Translations under genes and position numbers: made by a program
Source of the DNA: Actinoplanes lutulentus
Lineage (GTDB): Bacteria; Actinomycetota; Actinomycetes; Mycobacteriales; Micromonosporaceae
DNA length: 43,472 nucleotides
Reading direction: 5' to 3'
Assembly: GCF_003259845.1 (NCBI RefSeq)
Contig: NZ_QLMJ01000034.1
Location: 1 to 43,472, forward strand
Notes under the pieces: model-generated
Database searches by the model: none
The model's input: the letters and a program-made list of their open reading frames with translations, nothing else
What the model was told of the DNA's origin: nothing
Shown: positions 7,250 through 15,638 of the stretch, one piece after another
Layout: the number at the start of each line of letters is the position of its first letter
Position numbering within the stretch: position 1 is the stretch's first letter

Positions 7250-7490
7250 TGTCCGGCTTCGCGGGACCGCCCGCGGGCAGTGCCCTGCTCGCGCTCGGGC
7301 GGGCGGTGCCGCTGTTCGCCGACGCGGTGTCGTTCGCGCTCTCCGCGCTGCTCGTCCGGTCGCTTCCTGCCGTGCCCCGGCCCGCGACGCAGGCCCGCGA
7401 GTCGCTGCTACGCCAAGCGCGGGCCGGGGCCGCATATGTCTTCCGCGACCGGCTCCTGCTCGGCCTCGCCCTGCGCCCAGCCGTCGGGAA
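7249..7490 (+). pseudogene. Internal fragment of an MFS transporter
   Basis: The plus frame reads GFAGPPAGSALLALGRAVPL then FADAVSFALSALLVRSLPAV and LRQARAGAAYVFRDRLLLGL. This is the central part of MFS drug-efflux carriers: a GPxxG helix, the DAxSFxxSA helix and the start of the cytoplasmic loop with its FRDRLL helix. Both ends are missing. The left end abuts the transposase remnant and the right end runs into the tail of the FabH-like gene. It cannot make a working transporter. Confidence 0.65.
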
Positions 7491-7514
7491 CTGTCCGAAG
7501 GCCTATAGAACAGC

Positions 7515-8486
7515 TCAGGGCAAGGTGACGACCTGCGCCGCGTACGAAAGACCAGCTCCGAAACCCACGAGCAGCGCCTGACCCGAGGTATCGGCCAGGG
7601 CTGCCATCGCCTGGGGAATGGACGCCGCGCCGGTGTTGCCGTTGGTGACGATGTCAGTGGACACCCGGACATGCGGGCCGAGCTCCAGCGCCTTCGCCGC
7701 AACCGACGTGATGCGCAGATTGGCCTGGTGCGGAATGAAGGCCGCAAGGTCGGATGCGGAGATCCCCGCCGCGTCCAATGCGCGTCCGGCAACGTCGGGA
7801 ACCACCGAGGTCGCCCAGCGGAAGACCTCTGGGCCCGCCATCCGCAGGATGCCGGCCTCGTCGAACCGCAGCACCTCGCTGCGGGCGCCGTCCGAGCCCC
7901 ACACCACCGGGCCGATCTCGCGCGTTTGCGCCGGGCCGACGACGACCGCGCCGGCGCCGTCGCCGAACAGGAACGCTGTGCCGCGGTCGCGCTCGTCGAT
8001 GATGTCGGTCATCCGCTCGGCGCCGACCAGCAGCACGTAGCCGGCCGCGCCGCCGCGCACGATCGCGTCGGCCGTCGCCAGCGCGTACGGGAAGCCGGCG
8101 CACGCTGCCCCCAGATCCATCGCGGCCGCCGCGGTGGCGCCCAGCGCCTCGGCCACCAGGGGCGCCACGGTGGTCGCGCGACCGCGGTGGGACATCGTCG
8201 CGACCAGGACGGCCGAGACGTCGCGCGGGTCGATGCCGGCGCCGGCGATGGCCTTGGAACCGGCCGCCGCAGCCATCGTGACCATGTCCTCGTCGGGTGC
8301 GGCGTGCCGGCGCGACTCGATGCCGCAGCGCCGGCGGATCCACTCGTCGCTCGAGTCGATCAGGGCGGCGACGGTCTCGTTGCCCACCTCGGTCCGGGGC
8401 CGGTAGGAGGCGGCACTCAGGATGCGCGACCCGGGATGACCGGTGCGGTGCGGCGAAGGGATGGCCATGAGCAGCGATCTAAGCAT
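7515..8486 (-). CDS. FabH-like 3-oxoacyl-ACP synthase III
   Basis: 323 residues, the usual size for KAS III. The catalytic triad is complete: Cys129 in DLGAACAGFPYAL, His253 in FIPHQANLRI and Asn284 in TNGNTGAASIP. DEWIRRRCGIESRR matches the conserved N-terminal block. KAS III condenses an acyl-CoA with malonyl-ACP to start fatty-acid or polyketide chains. No acyl carrier protein, FabD or other fatty-acid gene is nearby, so this is a stand-alone copy, possibly secondary or transferred. The ATG at 8486 or one six codons later (8468) could start it; neither has a good Shine-Dalgarno. Gene fragments flank it at the 3' side. Confidence 0.88.
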   Translation of the reverse strand: MLRSLLMAIPSPHRTGHPGSRILSAASYRPRTEVGNETVAALIDSSDEWIRRRCGIESRRHAAPDEDMVTMAAAAGSKAIAGAGIDPRDVSAVLVATMSHRGRATTVAPLVAEALGATAAAAMDLGAACAGFPYALATADAIVRGGAAGYVLLVGAERMTDIIDERDRGTAFLFGDGAGAVVVGPAQTREIGPVVWGSDGARSEVLRFDEAGILRMAGPEVFRWATSVVPDVAGRALDAAGISASDLAAFIPHQANLRITSVAAKALELGPHVRVSTDIVTNGNTGAASIPQAMAALADTSGQALLVGFGAGLSYAAQVVTLP

Positions 8487-8582
8487 GCCCGGCTGGGGAC
8501 ACTCGGAAAGTTATATTCCTCGCCGGTAACCAGGGCGTTCGAGGCGGAAATAATCTGTTGCCGGGACCCGACCCGGCGACGT

Positions 8583-9023
8583 TCACGTGGCCGGCGTGTG
8601 TTCGGTGCGGGTGGTGACCGGGGTGCCGAGCTCGACCGTTCGTGAGACCGTGCAGAGCCGGTCGTGCGACATCCGCGCCGCGCGGGGCAGCATCTCCCGG
8701 GCCGCGTCACCGGCGGCGCCCTCCGGGAACGTCGTCCGCAGCTCCACGACCAGGTTGGTCAGCCGGTTGCCGCCCCTCTCGTCGCGGACCTTGTCGGCGG
8801 TGACGGTGACGGAGAAGTCGTCCGGCTCGGCCCGCTTGGTCGTGATGAAGTCCACGTCCGCGCCCGTGCAGCCGCCGATCGCGGCGAGCAGAAGCTCCAC
8901 CGGCGTGAACGCGGCGCCGTGCCCGACGCCGATGGTCATCGTGCCGCCGCGGGCGTTGCGAACCTCGTACTGCCCGAGGCTCGTCCGGTGCAGGGTCACA
9001 GTGCGCTGGGTGTCGTCGGCCAT
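8583..9023 (-). CDS. OsmC-family peroxide-resistance protein
   Basis: 146 residues from the ATG at 9023. The two conserved OsmC cysteines are present in IGGCTGADV and DRLCTVSRTV. The FTPVELLLAAIGGCTG block is the family hallmark. OsmC/Ohr-type proteins reduce organic hydroperoxides through the Cys pair, in the cytoplasm as homodimers. An in-frame ATG further up (9080) would add 19 residues that do not resemble the family. GGAAGG lies about 13 bases before 9023, a rather long spacing. It is transcribed with the FabH-like gene, 96 bp upstream of it. Confidence 0.85.
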   Translation of the reverse strand: MADDTQRTVTLHRTSLGQYEVRNARGGTMTIGVGHGAAFTPVELLLAAIGGCTGADVDFITTKRAEPDDFSVTVTADKVRDERGGNRLTNLVVELRTTFPEGAAGDAAREMLPRAARMSHDRLCTVSRTVELGTPVTTRTEHTPAT

Positions 9024-9098
9024 GACGGTGAAACTATCCTTCCGGTGCCAGCCGGTGGTGCGGCCACCGCCGGAGATCATCCGGCGGTGGCCACCTGC

Positions 9099-9708
9099 TC
9101 ACTGGATCGCGAAGCTCGGGTGCGGCGGCTGGTTGTAGGCGGTGTTCTGCCACGCGATCGCCTCGCGGTACTGCGGGTCATGCATCAGTGAGACGACCTT
9201 GCGGTCGGTCAGGATCGGCGTGCTGTAGACGCGCAGCGCGGTGTTGTTCGTCGTCGGCCAGATGACCTCCTCGCGCCAGTCGCCGAACAGGTCGGCGGAC
9301 AGTGCCGGGGTGGCCTTGGTGCCGTTGTTGGAGTGCACGTCACCGGCGGTCAGCAGGCGGGTATCGGCGCTGGTGCCGTCCTCGTCGACCTTGAACTCCT
9401 CCAGGCCGGCCCGGGACGGGTCGAGGTAGGCGGTGCCGGCCAGGAACCGGTCGACCCGGTTGCCGTAGCTGTCACCCCAGGAGCTGACGGTTCCGCGGGC
9501 CGGTGTGTAGTTCACCGTCGACATGGCGGCGCCGGTCTGGCCGTTGAACATCGTCAGGTACTCCGGGCCGGACAGGATGTATCCGGAGGAGTTGCGGTAG
9601 TCGGCGGTCGGCGAGCCGATGACTACGCCGGTACCGGACCGGGTGCCGTCGGCGGTCTTCATGGCGACCTCGGCCTTGCCATCGCCGTCGTAGTAGTAGA
9701 CCTGGAAT
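9099..9708 (-). pseudogene. 5'-truncated PL11 rhamnogalacturonan lyase
   Basis: The minus frame reads FQVYYYDGDGKAEVAMKTAD and ends AYNQPPHPSFAIQ. Calcium-binding-like DGDGKAE, GPEYLTMFNGQTGA, FGDWREEVIWP and the NQPPHPSF ending are features of family-11 rhamnogalacturonan lyases (YesW/YesX type), which cut pectin RG-I outside the cell. A TAA lies just upstream of the homologous frame at about 9710, so about the first two thirds, with the signal peptide, are gone. An internal ATG could start a fragment, but it would not be exported. This is a dead copy. Confidence 0.7.
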
Positions 9709-9759
9709 CTCTCTTATAGACAATGATGGATGAGGGTGCTCCCAGCGTAGTGCGGGAAG

Positions 9760-9891
9760 ATGACCGAAAGGGCACGCCAAGCGGAACCGACCCGCGAGCA
9801 GGAGGCACAACGCAGAGTGATGGACGAGCGGCTGCGGATCGTCCGCGAACTGCATGACGTCGTCGCCCACCACATCTCGGTGATCAGCGTG
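9760..9891 (+). pseudogene. Fragment of a NarL-type sensor histidine kinase
   Basis: The plus frame reads REQEAQRRVMDERLRIVREL then HDVVAHHISVISV. This is the HisKA_3 dimerisation and phospho-acceptor helix (E-R-x-R-I-x-R-E-L-H-D-V-V-x-H-x-I-S-V) of actinomycete two-component kinases. The match stops abruptly at about 9891. Neither the membrane segments before it nor the HATPase domain after it are present, and no response regulator is adjacent. Confidence 0.65.
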
Positions 9892-9979
9892 CTCCGCGAC
9901 CGTCCGACACCCTGCCGTAGGGCAGTCGGATGCGCGACTCGCTGCGAACTCCCGGGTCGGGCGGCGCGACCGTTAGTAG

Positions 9980-10576
9980 ATGAGCGCTCCGATAATCGCC
10001 GGGATCGCGGCGTTCGTCGTCGCGATCCTCAGCGCGGTCGCCTCCTACCTGAGCAATCAGCGCCTTCAGCGGCGCCAGGAGAGGCTGCACCGGATCAACC
10101 GGCAACTCAGCGAACTGTACGGGCCTCTGCTCGCGCTGTCGGAGGCCGGCCGGCGCTCCTATCGTGAGTACCTCAAGAAGCATCGCGTCGGGTCGTTCAC
10201 CAATCCGGACCTCCCCGCCTCCGCCGAGGCCCTGGCCCTCTGGCAGTTGTGGATGTCGAAAGTGCTTCAGCCCATCAACGACAAGATCTTCGATCTCATC
10301 GTCGGGCACGCCGATCTGCTGATCGGCGATGAGATGCCGGACTTCTTCCTCGAGTTCTGTGCGCACAAAGCGGGCTTCGACGTCACCATCGCGCAGTGGG
10401 AGGCCGGGGACCGGAGCCGGCACTTCTCGGTGATCGCCCACCCCGGTGAACGGATGAACGAGTACATCAGGGAGTCGTTCGCGTACCTCAAGGCCGCACA
10501 GGCGAACCTGATCCGCTCGATCGACGCCCCCGGCGCGCCGGCGAAGCCGTTCAGGCTCACCCGAGGCGGCAGATGA
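9980..10576 (+). CDS. Membrane-anchored protein of unknown function
   Basis: 198 residues. One N-terminal transmembrane helix (IIAGIAAFVVAILSAVASYL, about residues 5-24) leads into a charged helical segment (QRLQRRQERLHRINRQLSEL). The remaining sequence is soluble and mainly helical, with no cysteine motif or nucleotide-binding signature that I recognise. The topology suggests a short anchor with a cytoplasmic body. The start at 9980 has no clear Shine-Dalgarno. It is convergent with the peptidoglycan-binding gene, and the two coding ends overlap by 20 bp. Confidence 0.6.
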   Translation: MSAPIIAGIAAFVVAILSAVASYLSNQRLQRRQERLHRINRQLSELYGPLLALSEAGRRSYREYLKKHRVGSFTNPDLPASAEALALWQLWMSKVLQPINDKIFDLIVGHADLLIGDEMPDFFLEFCAHKAGFDVTIAQWEAGDRSRHFSVIAHPGERMNEYIRESFAYLKAAQANLIRSIDAPGAPAKPFRLTRGGR

Positions 10577-11015
10577 CCATCTGCCACGTCTTGAGCCCGA
10601 CAACCCCGTCCACGACCACGTCCGGCTCGGCGCGATCGTGAAGGAGCTGTTGCCATTTACGGACGTGCGTCTCGGTCCTGGGCCCGAAGACGCCGTCCAC
10701 CACTGGCGCGTCGACGGGACTGCCGGAGAGCTCGGTGTAGTTGAACTCCTCCTGCAACGACCGCACCGCGTCGCCCTGGTCGCCCGGCCTGATCGTGACC
10801 ACCAGCGCCGCCCACGTCCGTGGCCCGGCGACACCGTCCACGACCAGCCCGCTCTCGATCTGGAATGCCCGCACCGCGGCGTCCGTCGCAGCTCCGAAGA
10901 CGCCGTCGACGGCGACACGGTGCCCCCGAGCCCGCAGGTGGTACTGAAGGCTCGGCACGGGGTGCACGTTGTCGCCGATTCGGAGCAGCGGCCACGGTTC
11001 GAGTGCCAGCGCCAT
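10557..11015 (-). CDS. Peptidoglycan-binding protein with two PG_binding_1 repeats
   Basis: 152 residues from the ATG at 11015. Two tandem PG_binding_1 units are seen: VPSLQYHLRARGH then VDGVFGAATDAAVRAFQ, and VRSLQEEFNYTEL then VDGVFGPRTETHVRKWQQ. A third, partial VDGVVGLKTWQ closes the protein. The repeated VDGxxGxxT signature is diagnostic. No enzyme domain and no signal peptide are visible with this start. GGAGG eight bases upstream of 11015 is the best ribosome site; earlier in-frame ATGs lack one. It may be a wall-targeting module that has lost its partner domain, or a small cytoplasmic or non-classically exported protein. Confidence 0.75.
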   Translation of the reverse strand: MALALEPWPLLRIGDNVHPVPSLQYHLRARGHRVAVDGVFGAATDAAVRAFQIESGLVVDGVAGPRTWAALVVTIRPGDQGDAVRSLQEEFNYTELSGSPVDAPVVDGVFGPRTETHVRKWQQLLHDRAEPDVVVDGVVGLKTWQMVICRLG

Positions 11016-11317
11016 GAGAATCGCCTCCATCGCCATCGTGCTGCCATGTGGTGGTCCGCAGGTCTGCACAGTCGTCACCTCGACAGCCGCCTGGCACAAC
11101 GAGGGAAGACATGACCGCTGGCGGCGCGCGGCTATCCCGGTTGGCCGGTGGCGTGTGACGACTCGCTGGTCGCCGGCGATCCGGGCAGGGCCGGGCTAGC
11201 CCTGAGCCGGGCGGATCGGGCCCTCGAGACCTACGGCCAGAGGACGCCTGGCAGACCTCGGCCTGCTCCGCGACCCGGCCGGCGCACCGCCGGCCCCCGT
11301 CGAGCGCGAACCGCGGC
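11016..11317. other. Intergenic stretch, no gene seen
   Basis: About 300 bases between the start of the peptidoglycan-binding gene and the end of the LAL regulator. Open frames here continue as shadows through the regulator. No hairpin with a T-run or clear promoter could be assigned. Confidence 0.3.
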
Positions 11318-14098
11318 TCAGGAGCGGTCCATCGAGGCCAGCCACCCGGCGATCTGCGCCCGCCGGCTCACCCCCAGCTTCGTCCGGATGTGCTCGACGT
11401 GCGCCGACACCGTCCTCGGCGAGATCACCAGCTCACCGGCGACCTCCCGGTCGGTACGCCCGGCCGCGACCAGCCGTGCCACCTCCAGCTCACGGGCCGT
11501 CAACGGTGAAGCCGCCGCGCCGGCCGGGAGATCGGACGGTGTCCCGGCGAGCCACAGCCGTGGCAACTCTCCGCCACCCCACGCTTCGCGGGCCGCGGCG
11601 ACGAACTCGGTGGCCGCGCCGGGACGCCGGGAACGGTGCGCGCACCGAGCCTGGTCGAGCAGCACCGCGGTGCCCTCCCAGAACCGCCGCCGCTCGCCCC
11701 AGAACGCCGCGGCGCGTTCGAGCAGCACCCGGGCACGCCCGGTCCGGCCTTCCGCCAGTTCGATCAGCCCCCACGCGTGGTCGAGGCAGCCGAGTGTGCC
11801 GGGGATGGCCCGCGCAGTCAGCAACGGTTCGACCCGGGCCAGCCAGTCGCGAGCGGCGGACGGCCCGCTCCCGGTCAGGTAGGCACGGGCGCCCGTCACC
11901 GCGTACGGGAAAAGATAGGAAGCGTCACCGACCGCGGCCGAGGCCGCGAATCCGTGCTCGCACCAGTCGATGGCCGCGGCCTGTTCGCCGTCGAGCAGGG
12001 ACAGCTCGGCGAGGCCCCACCAGGCCGGCGACACCCGTTGCAGCTCACCCATGGCGCCGCCGAGCTCGGCCGCCTCGGTCAGCGCCGCCCGGGCCGCCGC
12101 ATGATCGCGAGCGAGGGCGGCGTAACCCAGCACGTGCAGGGCGGTGATGCGGGTGGTGATCCCGCCGCGGCCGTCGGCGAGTGCCGACCCGGCGAGGGAC
12201 CGAGCGCCCTCGACGTCACCCGTCGCCCACCGCACGTGCGCCAGATGCGCGGCCATGTAGTGGCGATCGTTGAAGCGTTCCACCCGATCCGCATAGGCAA
12301 TCCCGGCCGGCAGCGCACGCTGCGCCCGCTCATATTCCACGAGTACCGACGCCGACGACCCGAGCATCCGGTGCGCGCGCGCCGCCTGCCGTTCACGGCC
12401 CGCCGCGACAGCCCGCGTGATCACGTCTTCGAGCAGGGTAAACCCTTCGTCCAGCCGGCCCAGGAAGAGCAGGACCGACCCGACAGTGGTGTCCAAATCA
12501 AGATCATTATTGAGTACGGCACGCGCATGCTCACCGTGGTCCAGAGCCTCGGTGAGCCGGCGGTCCAACATGTACACCGCCGCCAGCGCCGCATGCAACC
12601 GCGCCCGCACCACGGGGTCGTCCCCGGCCTCCGGCAGCCCGGCGCGCAACACCGCGACGCGCCGGTCGAGGCCGTCGCCGAGCAGATGGCGCACCGCCAC
12701 CCACTCCGGCAGCAGAGCCGCCGCCGCGAGCCGTTCGCCGTCCTCGACCCGGATCCGGTGCGCCTGGGAATACGCCCGGTCCGCGGCGGCGTTGTCGTCG
12801 ATCGCCGCGAGCTCGCCGGCCAGCGCGGTGAGCACTGCGGCCCGCGAGACGGCCGGACCGGGCGCCCGCGAAGCAGCTTGATCCAGGGTGCGCAGCGCTC
12901 GCCGGTACAGCTCGGCCGCCTCCTGATGGGCGGACAGCGATGCTGCTTCGGTGGCGGCGCTGACCGCGTACGGGAAAGCCTCTGCCGGACGCTGCGCCCG
13001 CTCGTATTGATCGCTGATGAACGCGGCAGCGAAGCCCGCCGCCTCGGCCGCCTCGGCGGCCCGCCCATGCAGCTCGCGCCGCCGCAGCGGGGTGAGATCG
13101 GCGTAGAGCGCGTCCCGGATCAGCGCGTGCCGGAAGTCGAAGGCGCTGCCGTCACCACGCGCCTGCACGAAGAACCGTTCCGCGAGCTCCCGCAGCCCTG
13201 CGTCGATGGTTCCGGGCGCGTCACCGGTGATCGCCGCCAGCAGGTCCAGGTCGAACGAACGGCCCAGCACCGACGCCGTCGCCGCCAGTTCCCGCGCGCC
13301 GGACCCGAGCTGCTCGGCGCGCGACAGCACCGCGTCGGCGAGAGTGTCGGGCACCCGCCCGGTGACCGCGAGGAACTCCTCGACGTGCAGCGGGATCCCG
13401 TCGCTGCGTTCGAAGACCGCACTGACCGCGTACGCCGGAAGCGTGTCCCCACTGATCGCCGCCATCATCGCCGCGGTGTCCGCGCGACTCAGCCGGGGGA
13501 GTCGTGCCTCCTCGGCGTGCCGCTGGGTGACCAGCCTGGTCCGCCACGCCCGCAGCGGCACCCGTGGGTAGAGCTCGTCGCTGCGATACGTCCCGACCAG
13601 CAGCAACGGCAGCGACCGGGCCCGGACCGCGAGCCGCCCGAGAAGGTCGAGCGTCAGCTCGTCGGCCCAGTGCAGGTCCTCCCAGGTGATCAGGGTGGGC
13701 CGCACGGCCACCGCGTCGACCAGGTCGAGGAGGTCGGCGACGAGCAGCCGCCGCTGCCGGTCGGGATCGCCCATCTCTTTTCCGTCGGCGGTCAGCCGGC
13801 GCAGCATCTGGTCGCCGATCTGCGCTGTCGCCGGGTCGCGGCGCAGCTGAGCGCCGAGATCGGTGACGAGCGCGGCGGCCACCTCGGCGTCACCGGGCGC
13901 GGCGGACGCCCTGATCACCGCGAACCCGGACCCCGCCGCCCGGCCGGCGATCTCCCGGAGCAGGCGGGTCTTCCCGATGCCCGCCTCGCCGGCCAGCAGG
14001 AGCAGCTCACCGCTGCTGCGTGCGGCCTCGGCCAGCCTGCGCCCGGCGAGGTCGAGCAGATCGGAACGGCCGATCAGGACCGGACTACTCAGCGCCAC
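11318..14098 (-). CDS. LAL-family LuxR regulator with AAA/NTPase domain
   Basis: 926 residues. An N-terminal NTPase carries Walker A GEAGIGKT (about 37-44) and a Walker B-like LITWEDLHWAD. A long helical, TPR-like middle follows, and a C-terminal LuxR HTH (last ~65 residues) reads LTARELEVARLVAAGRTDRE then SPRTVSAHVEHIRTKLGVS. Large ATP-binding LuxR (LAL/MalT-like) proteins are activators, often of secondary metabolism or sugar use. The GTG at 14098 is the likely start; no clear Shine-Dalgarno precedes it. It is divergent from the DUF4242 gene across about 100 bp, which makes that gene a candidate target. Confidence 0.92.
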   Translation of the reverse strand: MALSSPVLIGRSDLLDLAGRRLAEAARSSGELLLLAGEAGIGKTRLLREIAGRAAGSGFAVIRASAAPGDAEVAAALVTDLGAQLRRDPATAQIGDQMLRRLTADGKEMGDPDRQRRLLVADLLDLVDAVAVRPTLITWEDLHWADELTLDLLGRLAVRARSLPLLLVGTYRSDELYPRVPLRAWRTRLVTQRHAEEARLPRLSRADTAAMMAAISGDTLPAYAVSAVFERSDGIPLHVEEFLAVTGRVPDTLADAVLSRAEQLGSGARELAATASVLGRSFDLDLLAAITGDAPGTIDAGLRELAERFFVQARGDGSAFDFRHALIRDALYADLTPLRRRELHGRAAEAAEAAGFAAAFISDQYERAQRPAEAFPYAVSAATEAASLSAHQEAAELYRRALRTLDQAASRAPGPAVSRAAVLTALAGELAAIDDNAAADRAYSQAHRIRVEDGERLAAAALLPEWVAVRHLLGDGLDRRVAVLRAGLPEAGDDPVVRARLHAALAAVYMLDRRLTEALDHGEHARAVLNNDLDLDTTVGSVLLFLGRLDEGFTLLEDVITRAVAAGRERQAARAHRMLGSSASVLVEYERAQRALPAGIAYADRVERFNDRHYMAAHLAHVRWATGDVEGARSLAGSALADGRGGITTRITALHVLGYAALARDHAAARAALTEAAELGGAMGELQRVSPAWWGLAELSLLDGEQAAAIDWCEHGFAASAAVGDASYLFPYAVTGARAYLTGSGPSAARDWLARVEPLLTARAIPGTLGCLDHAWGLIELAEGRTGRARVLLERAAAFWGERRRFWEGTAVLLDQARCAHRSRRPGAATEFVAAAREAWGGGELPRLWLAGTPSDLPAGAAASPLTARELEVARLVAAGRTDREVAGELVISPRTVSAHVEHIRTKLGVSRRAQIAGWLASMDRS

Positions 14099-14200
14099 AG
14101 CGGAACTTTAGGAGAAGCCGGAAGCCTTCCTCGGTGTTCTGACCGATGTCCGACCGCGCGCCCGTCGCCAGGCTGGGAGAAACCGATGAAGGAGATGGTG

Positions 14201-14449
14201 ATGGCGAAGTTCATGGACGTCCACGACGGGTTCCACGGCGTGACGGCCGAACAGCTGAACGCGGCCCACGAGGCCGACCTGAAGATCGAGGGCGAGGAGG
14301 GTGTGCACTTCGAGCATGCCTGGCTCGACCCCGAGGCCGGCAAGGTGTTCTGCCTGAGCAGCGCACCGAGCCGCGAGGCGGTGATGCGCGTGCACGAGCG
14401 GGCCGGCCACCCGACCACCGAGGTGTACGAACTGACCGCCGAGGCCTGA
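14201..14449 (+). CDS. DUF4242 protein, SCO4226-like nickel-binding family
   Basis: 82 residues. KFMDVHDGFHGVTAEQLNAA, EEGVHFEHAWLDPEAGKVFC and RVHERAGHPTTEVYEL match the small ferredoxin-like-fold DUF4242 family, whose Streptomyces member SCO4226 binds nickel. The His residues in VHFEHAW and ERAGHP are the likely metal ligands. The ATG at 14201 has AAGGAG at the right distance; the frame upstream is only the antisense shadow of the regulator. A strong hairpin follows the stop. Its biological role is not established. Confidence 0.85.
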   Translation: MAKFMDVHDGFHGVTAEQLNAAHEADLKIEGEEGVHFEHAWLDPEAGKVFCLSSAPSREAVMRVHERAGHPTTEVYELTAEA

Positions 14450-14459
14450 TGCGGCGTGG

Positions 14460-14487
14460 CGGCCCTCCGTGGGGGCGTGGAGGGCCG
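14460..14487 (+). terminator. Hairpin after the DUF4242 gene
   Basis: CGGCCCTCC and GGAGGGCCG form a perfect 9-bp stem with a 10-base loop, 10 bases after the stop codon. There is no T-run, which is common for actinomycete terminators. Confidence 0.6.
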
Positions 14488-14607
14488 TCACCCCGATTGT
14501 CACTGTTCTACGTCTGTAGCGGTTGATCCCGATCGTCACTCCTTGCCCCCGTACGGCGGACAATGTGGCGAAGACAATCATCCCGAGGTCAGCCGGCTGG
14601 TCATCGT

Positions 14608-14935
14608 CTACCGGGTTAGACCCTGGCACGACAGCGCCGGACTGTTTGCGGCTCCGCGCGGGTGCGCCAGCGCGGAGGATTTCTGCATCTGCGTGACAGC
14701 GTGATCGAGCAGCGTTCCTACGGCCAGGGCGCCTTGCTCCCGGGACAATTTCGCCGCGCCGGCTGCGAGCGATGCCTTCCATTCCTGCTCGTTCAGGTGG
14801 AAGTCGATGAAGCGCAGGACCTCGGCCTCTTCCCGGGCGAGGTTGATCTGCTCGTGCTGGGGCCGACCAGTGCCTGCACCTGCCGTGGGCTGCGTTCGTG
14901 CAGCCGGGCCAGGGTCAGCCTGCTCAAGTCTCGTT
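14608..14935 (-). pseudogene. Possible frameshifted helical gene, unknown
   Basis: One minus frame reads REEAEVLRFIDFHLNEQEWK then LSREQGALAVGTLLDHAVTQ and stops at 14608. In another frame just upstream, DNA reads LTLARLHERSPRQVQALVG. Joining the two needs one frameshift near 14880. The sequence is amphipathic and helical and looks coding, but there is no start codon with a ribosome site. It lies downstream of the DinB gene on the same strand. I cannot name the family. Confidence 0.25.
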
Positions 14936-14939
14936 CTGC

Positions 14940-15434
14940 TCAGCGCGGACCCAGCCCGGTGCGCCCGTCGATCAACTCCCGCGCGGTATCGAGGTGTCCG
15001 GCGTGACGGGCGGTCTCCTCGATCATGTGCAGCATGATCCTGCGCAGGTCCGTGGTCTGCGATGCGACGGGTTCGTGCGAGTGTGCGATGGCGGGCAGGG
15101 CGGTCAGGGGATTACTGGCGATGATCACATCTGAGATCCGGCACTGCTCGGCGTAGAAGCTGAAAGCCTCGGGCAGCGGGCCCGGTGTGGACACCGGAGG
15201 GTGATCAGAATCCGACCAAGCCGTCGGCTCGGCCGAGCCGACGAAGACCTCCTGGAACCAATGGCGTTCAGCATGCCCGAGGTGCTCGATCATGCTGAGC
15301 GGTGTCCAGCCGGAGGGAAAGACCGACCTGTGCAGATCATCCTCGTCGATACCCTCCAGAACTGCCCGAACGCTGGCGCGCTGATAGGCCAGGAATTCGT
15401 GCAGTACCGCCTTCTCGGTATCGATGTCTGTCAT
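14940..15434 (-). CDS. DinB/DUF664-family protein
   Basis: 164 residues. The four-helix DinB fold is recognisable from ATG 15434 onward: EFLAYQRASVRAVLEGIDED, TPLSMIEHLGHAERHWFQEV and MIEETARHAGHLDTAREL. The His in IEHLGHAERHW and the RHAGHLD pair form the metal-binding triad of this family. Members are metal-dependent, some being mycothiol- or bacillithiol-dependent transferases, but this one's partner thiol is not known. The upstream part of the open frame belongs to a decayed formylglycine-generating enzyme and is not part of this protein. No good Shine-Dalgarno precedes 15434. Confidence 0.8.
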   Translation of the reverse strand: MTDIDTEKAVLHEFLAYQRASVRAVLEGIDEDDLHRSVFPSGWTPLSMIEHLGHAERHWFQEVFVGSAEPTAWSDSDHPPVSTPGPLPEAFSFYAEQCRISDVIIASNPLTALPAIAHSHEPVASQTTDLRRIMLHMIEETARHAGHLDTARELIDGRTGLGPR

Positions 15435-15444
15435 GCCGGTCACG

Positions 15445-15638
15445 CTAGCAATGGGCCCACTGTGCCTCGGTCGGCAGCGCCAGGCCGGCCCAGGTCGCGT
15501 ACGCCTCCGCGTCCTCGTAGGCGACGTGCACCACGGGATGGTCGCCGCGTTCGGCCAGGTCACTTCTTCGGCGTGGTGGTGGTCGGATCCCATCCGGAAG
15601 GTCCCCGCCGGGATCCACACCACGTCGTCCTCGGTCAC
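15445..15638 (-). pseudogene. Decayed formylglycine-generating enzyme (sulfatase maturase)
   Basis: From a GTG at 15638 the minus frame reads VTEDDVVWIPAGTFRMGSD, the N-terminal FGE-sulfatase signature. In the next frame DNA continues HPVVHVAYEDAEAYATWAGL then ALPTEAQW, the family's central block, ending in a TAG at 15445. In intact enzymes these blocks are some 90 residues apart; here they nearly touch and lie in different frames. So there is an internal deletion with a frameshift, and the C-terminal region with the active-site cysteines is absent. The GTG overlaps the sulfatase stop by 4 bp. Confidence 0.75.

Noticed and set aside
7515..8486. A fatty-acid or polyketide gene cluster around the FabH-like gene
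   Set aside because: No acyl carrier protein, acyltransferase or other synthase gene is adjacent. The neighbours are OsmC and gene fragments.
11636..14449. A 937-codon open frame on the plus strand
   Set aside because: It is antisense to the LAL regulator and is Arg/Pro/Gly-rich without motifs. Only its last 83 codons (14201-14449) are a gene, the DUF4242 protein.
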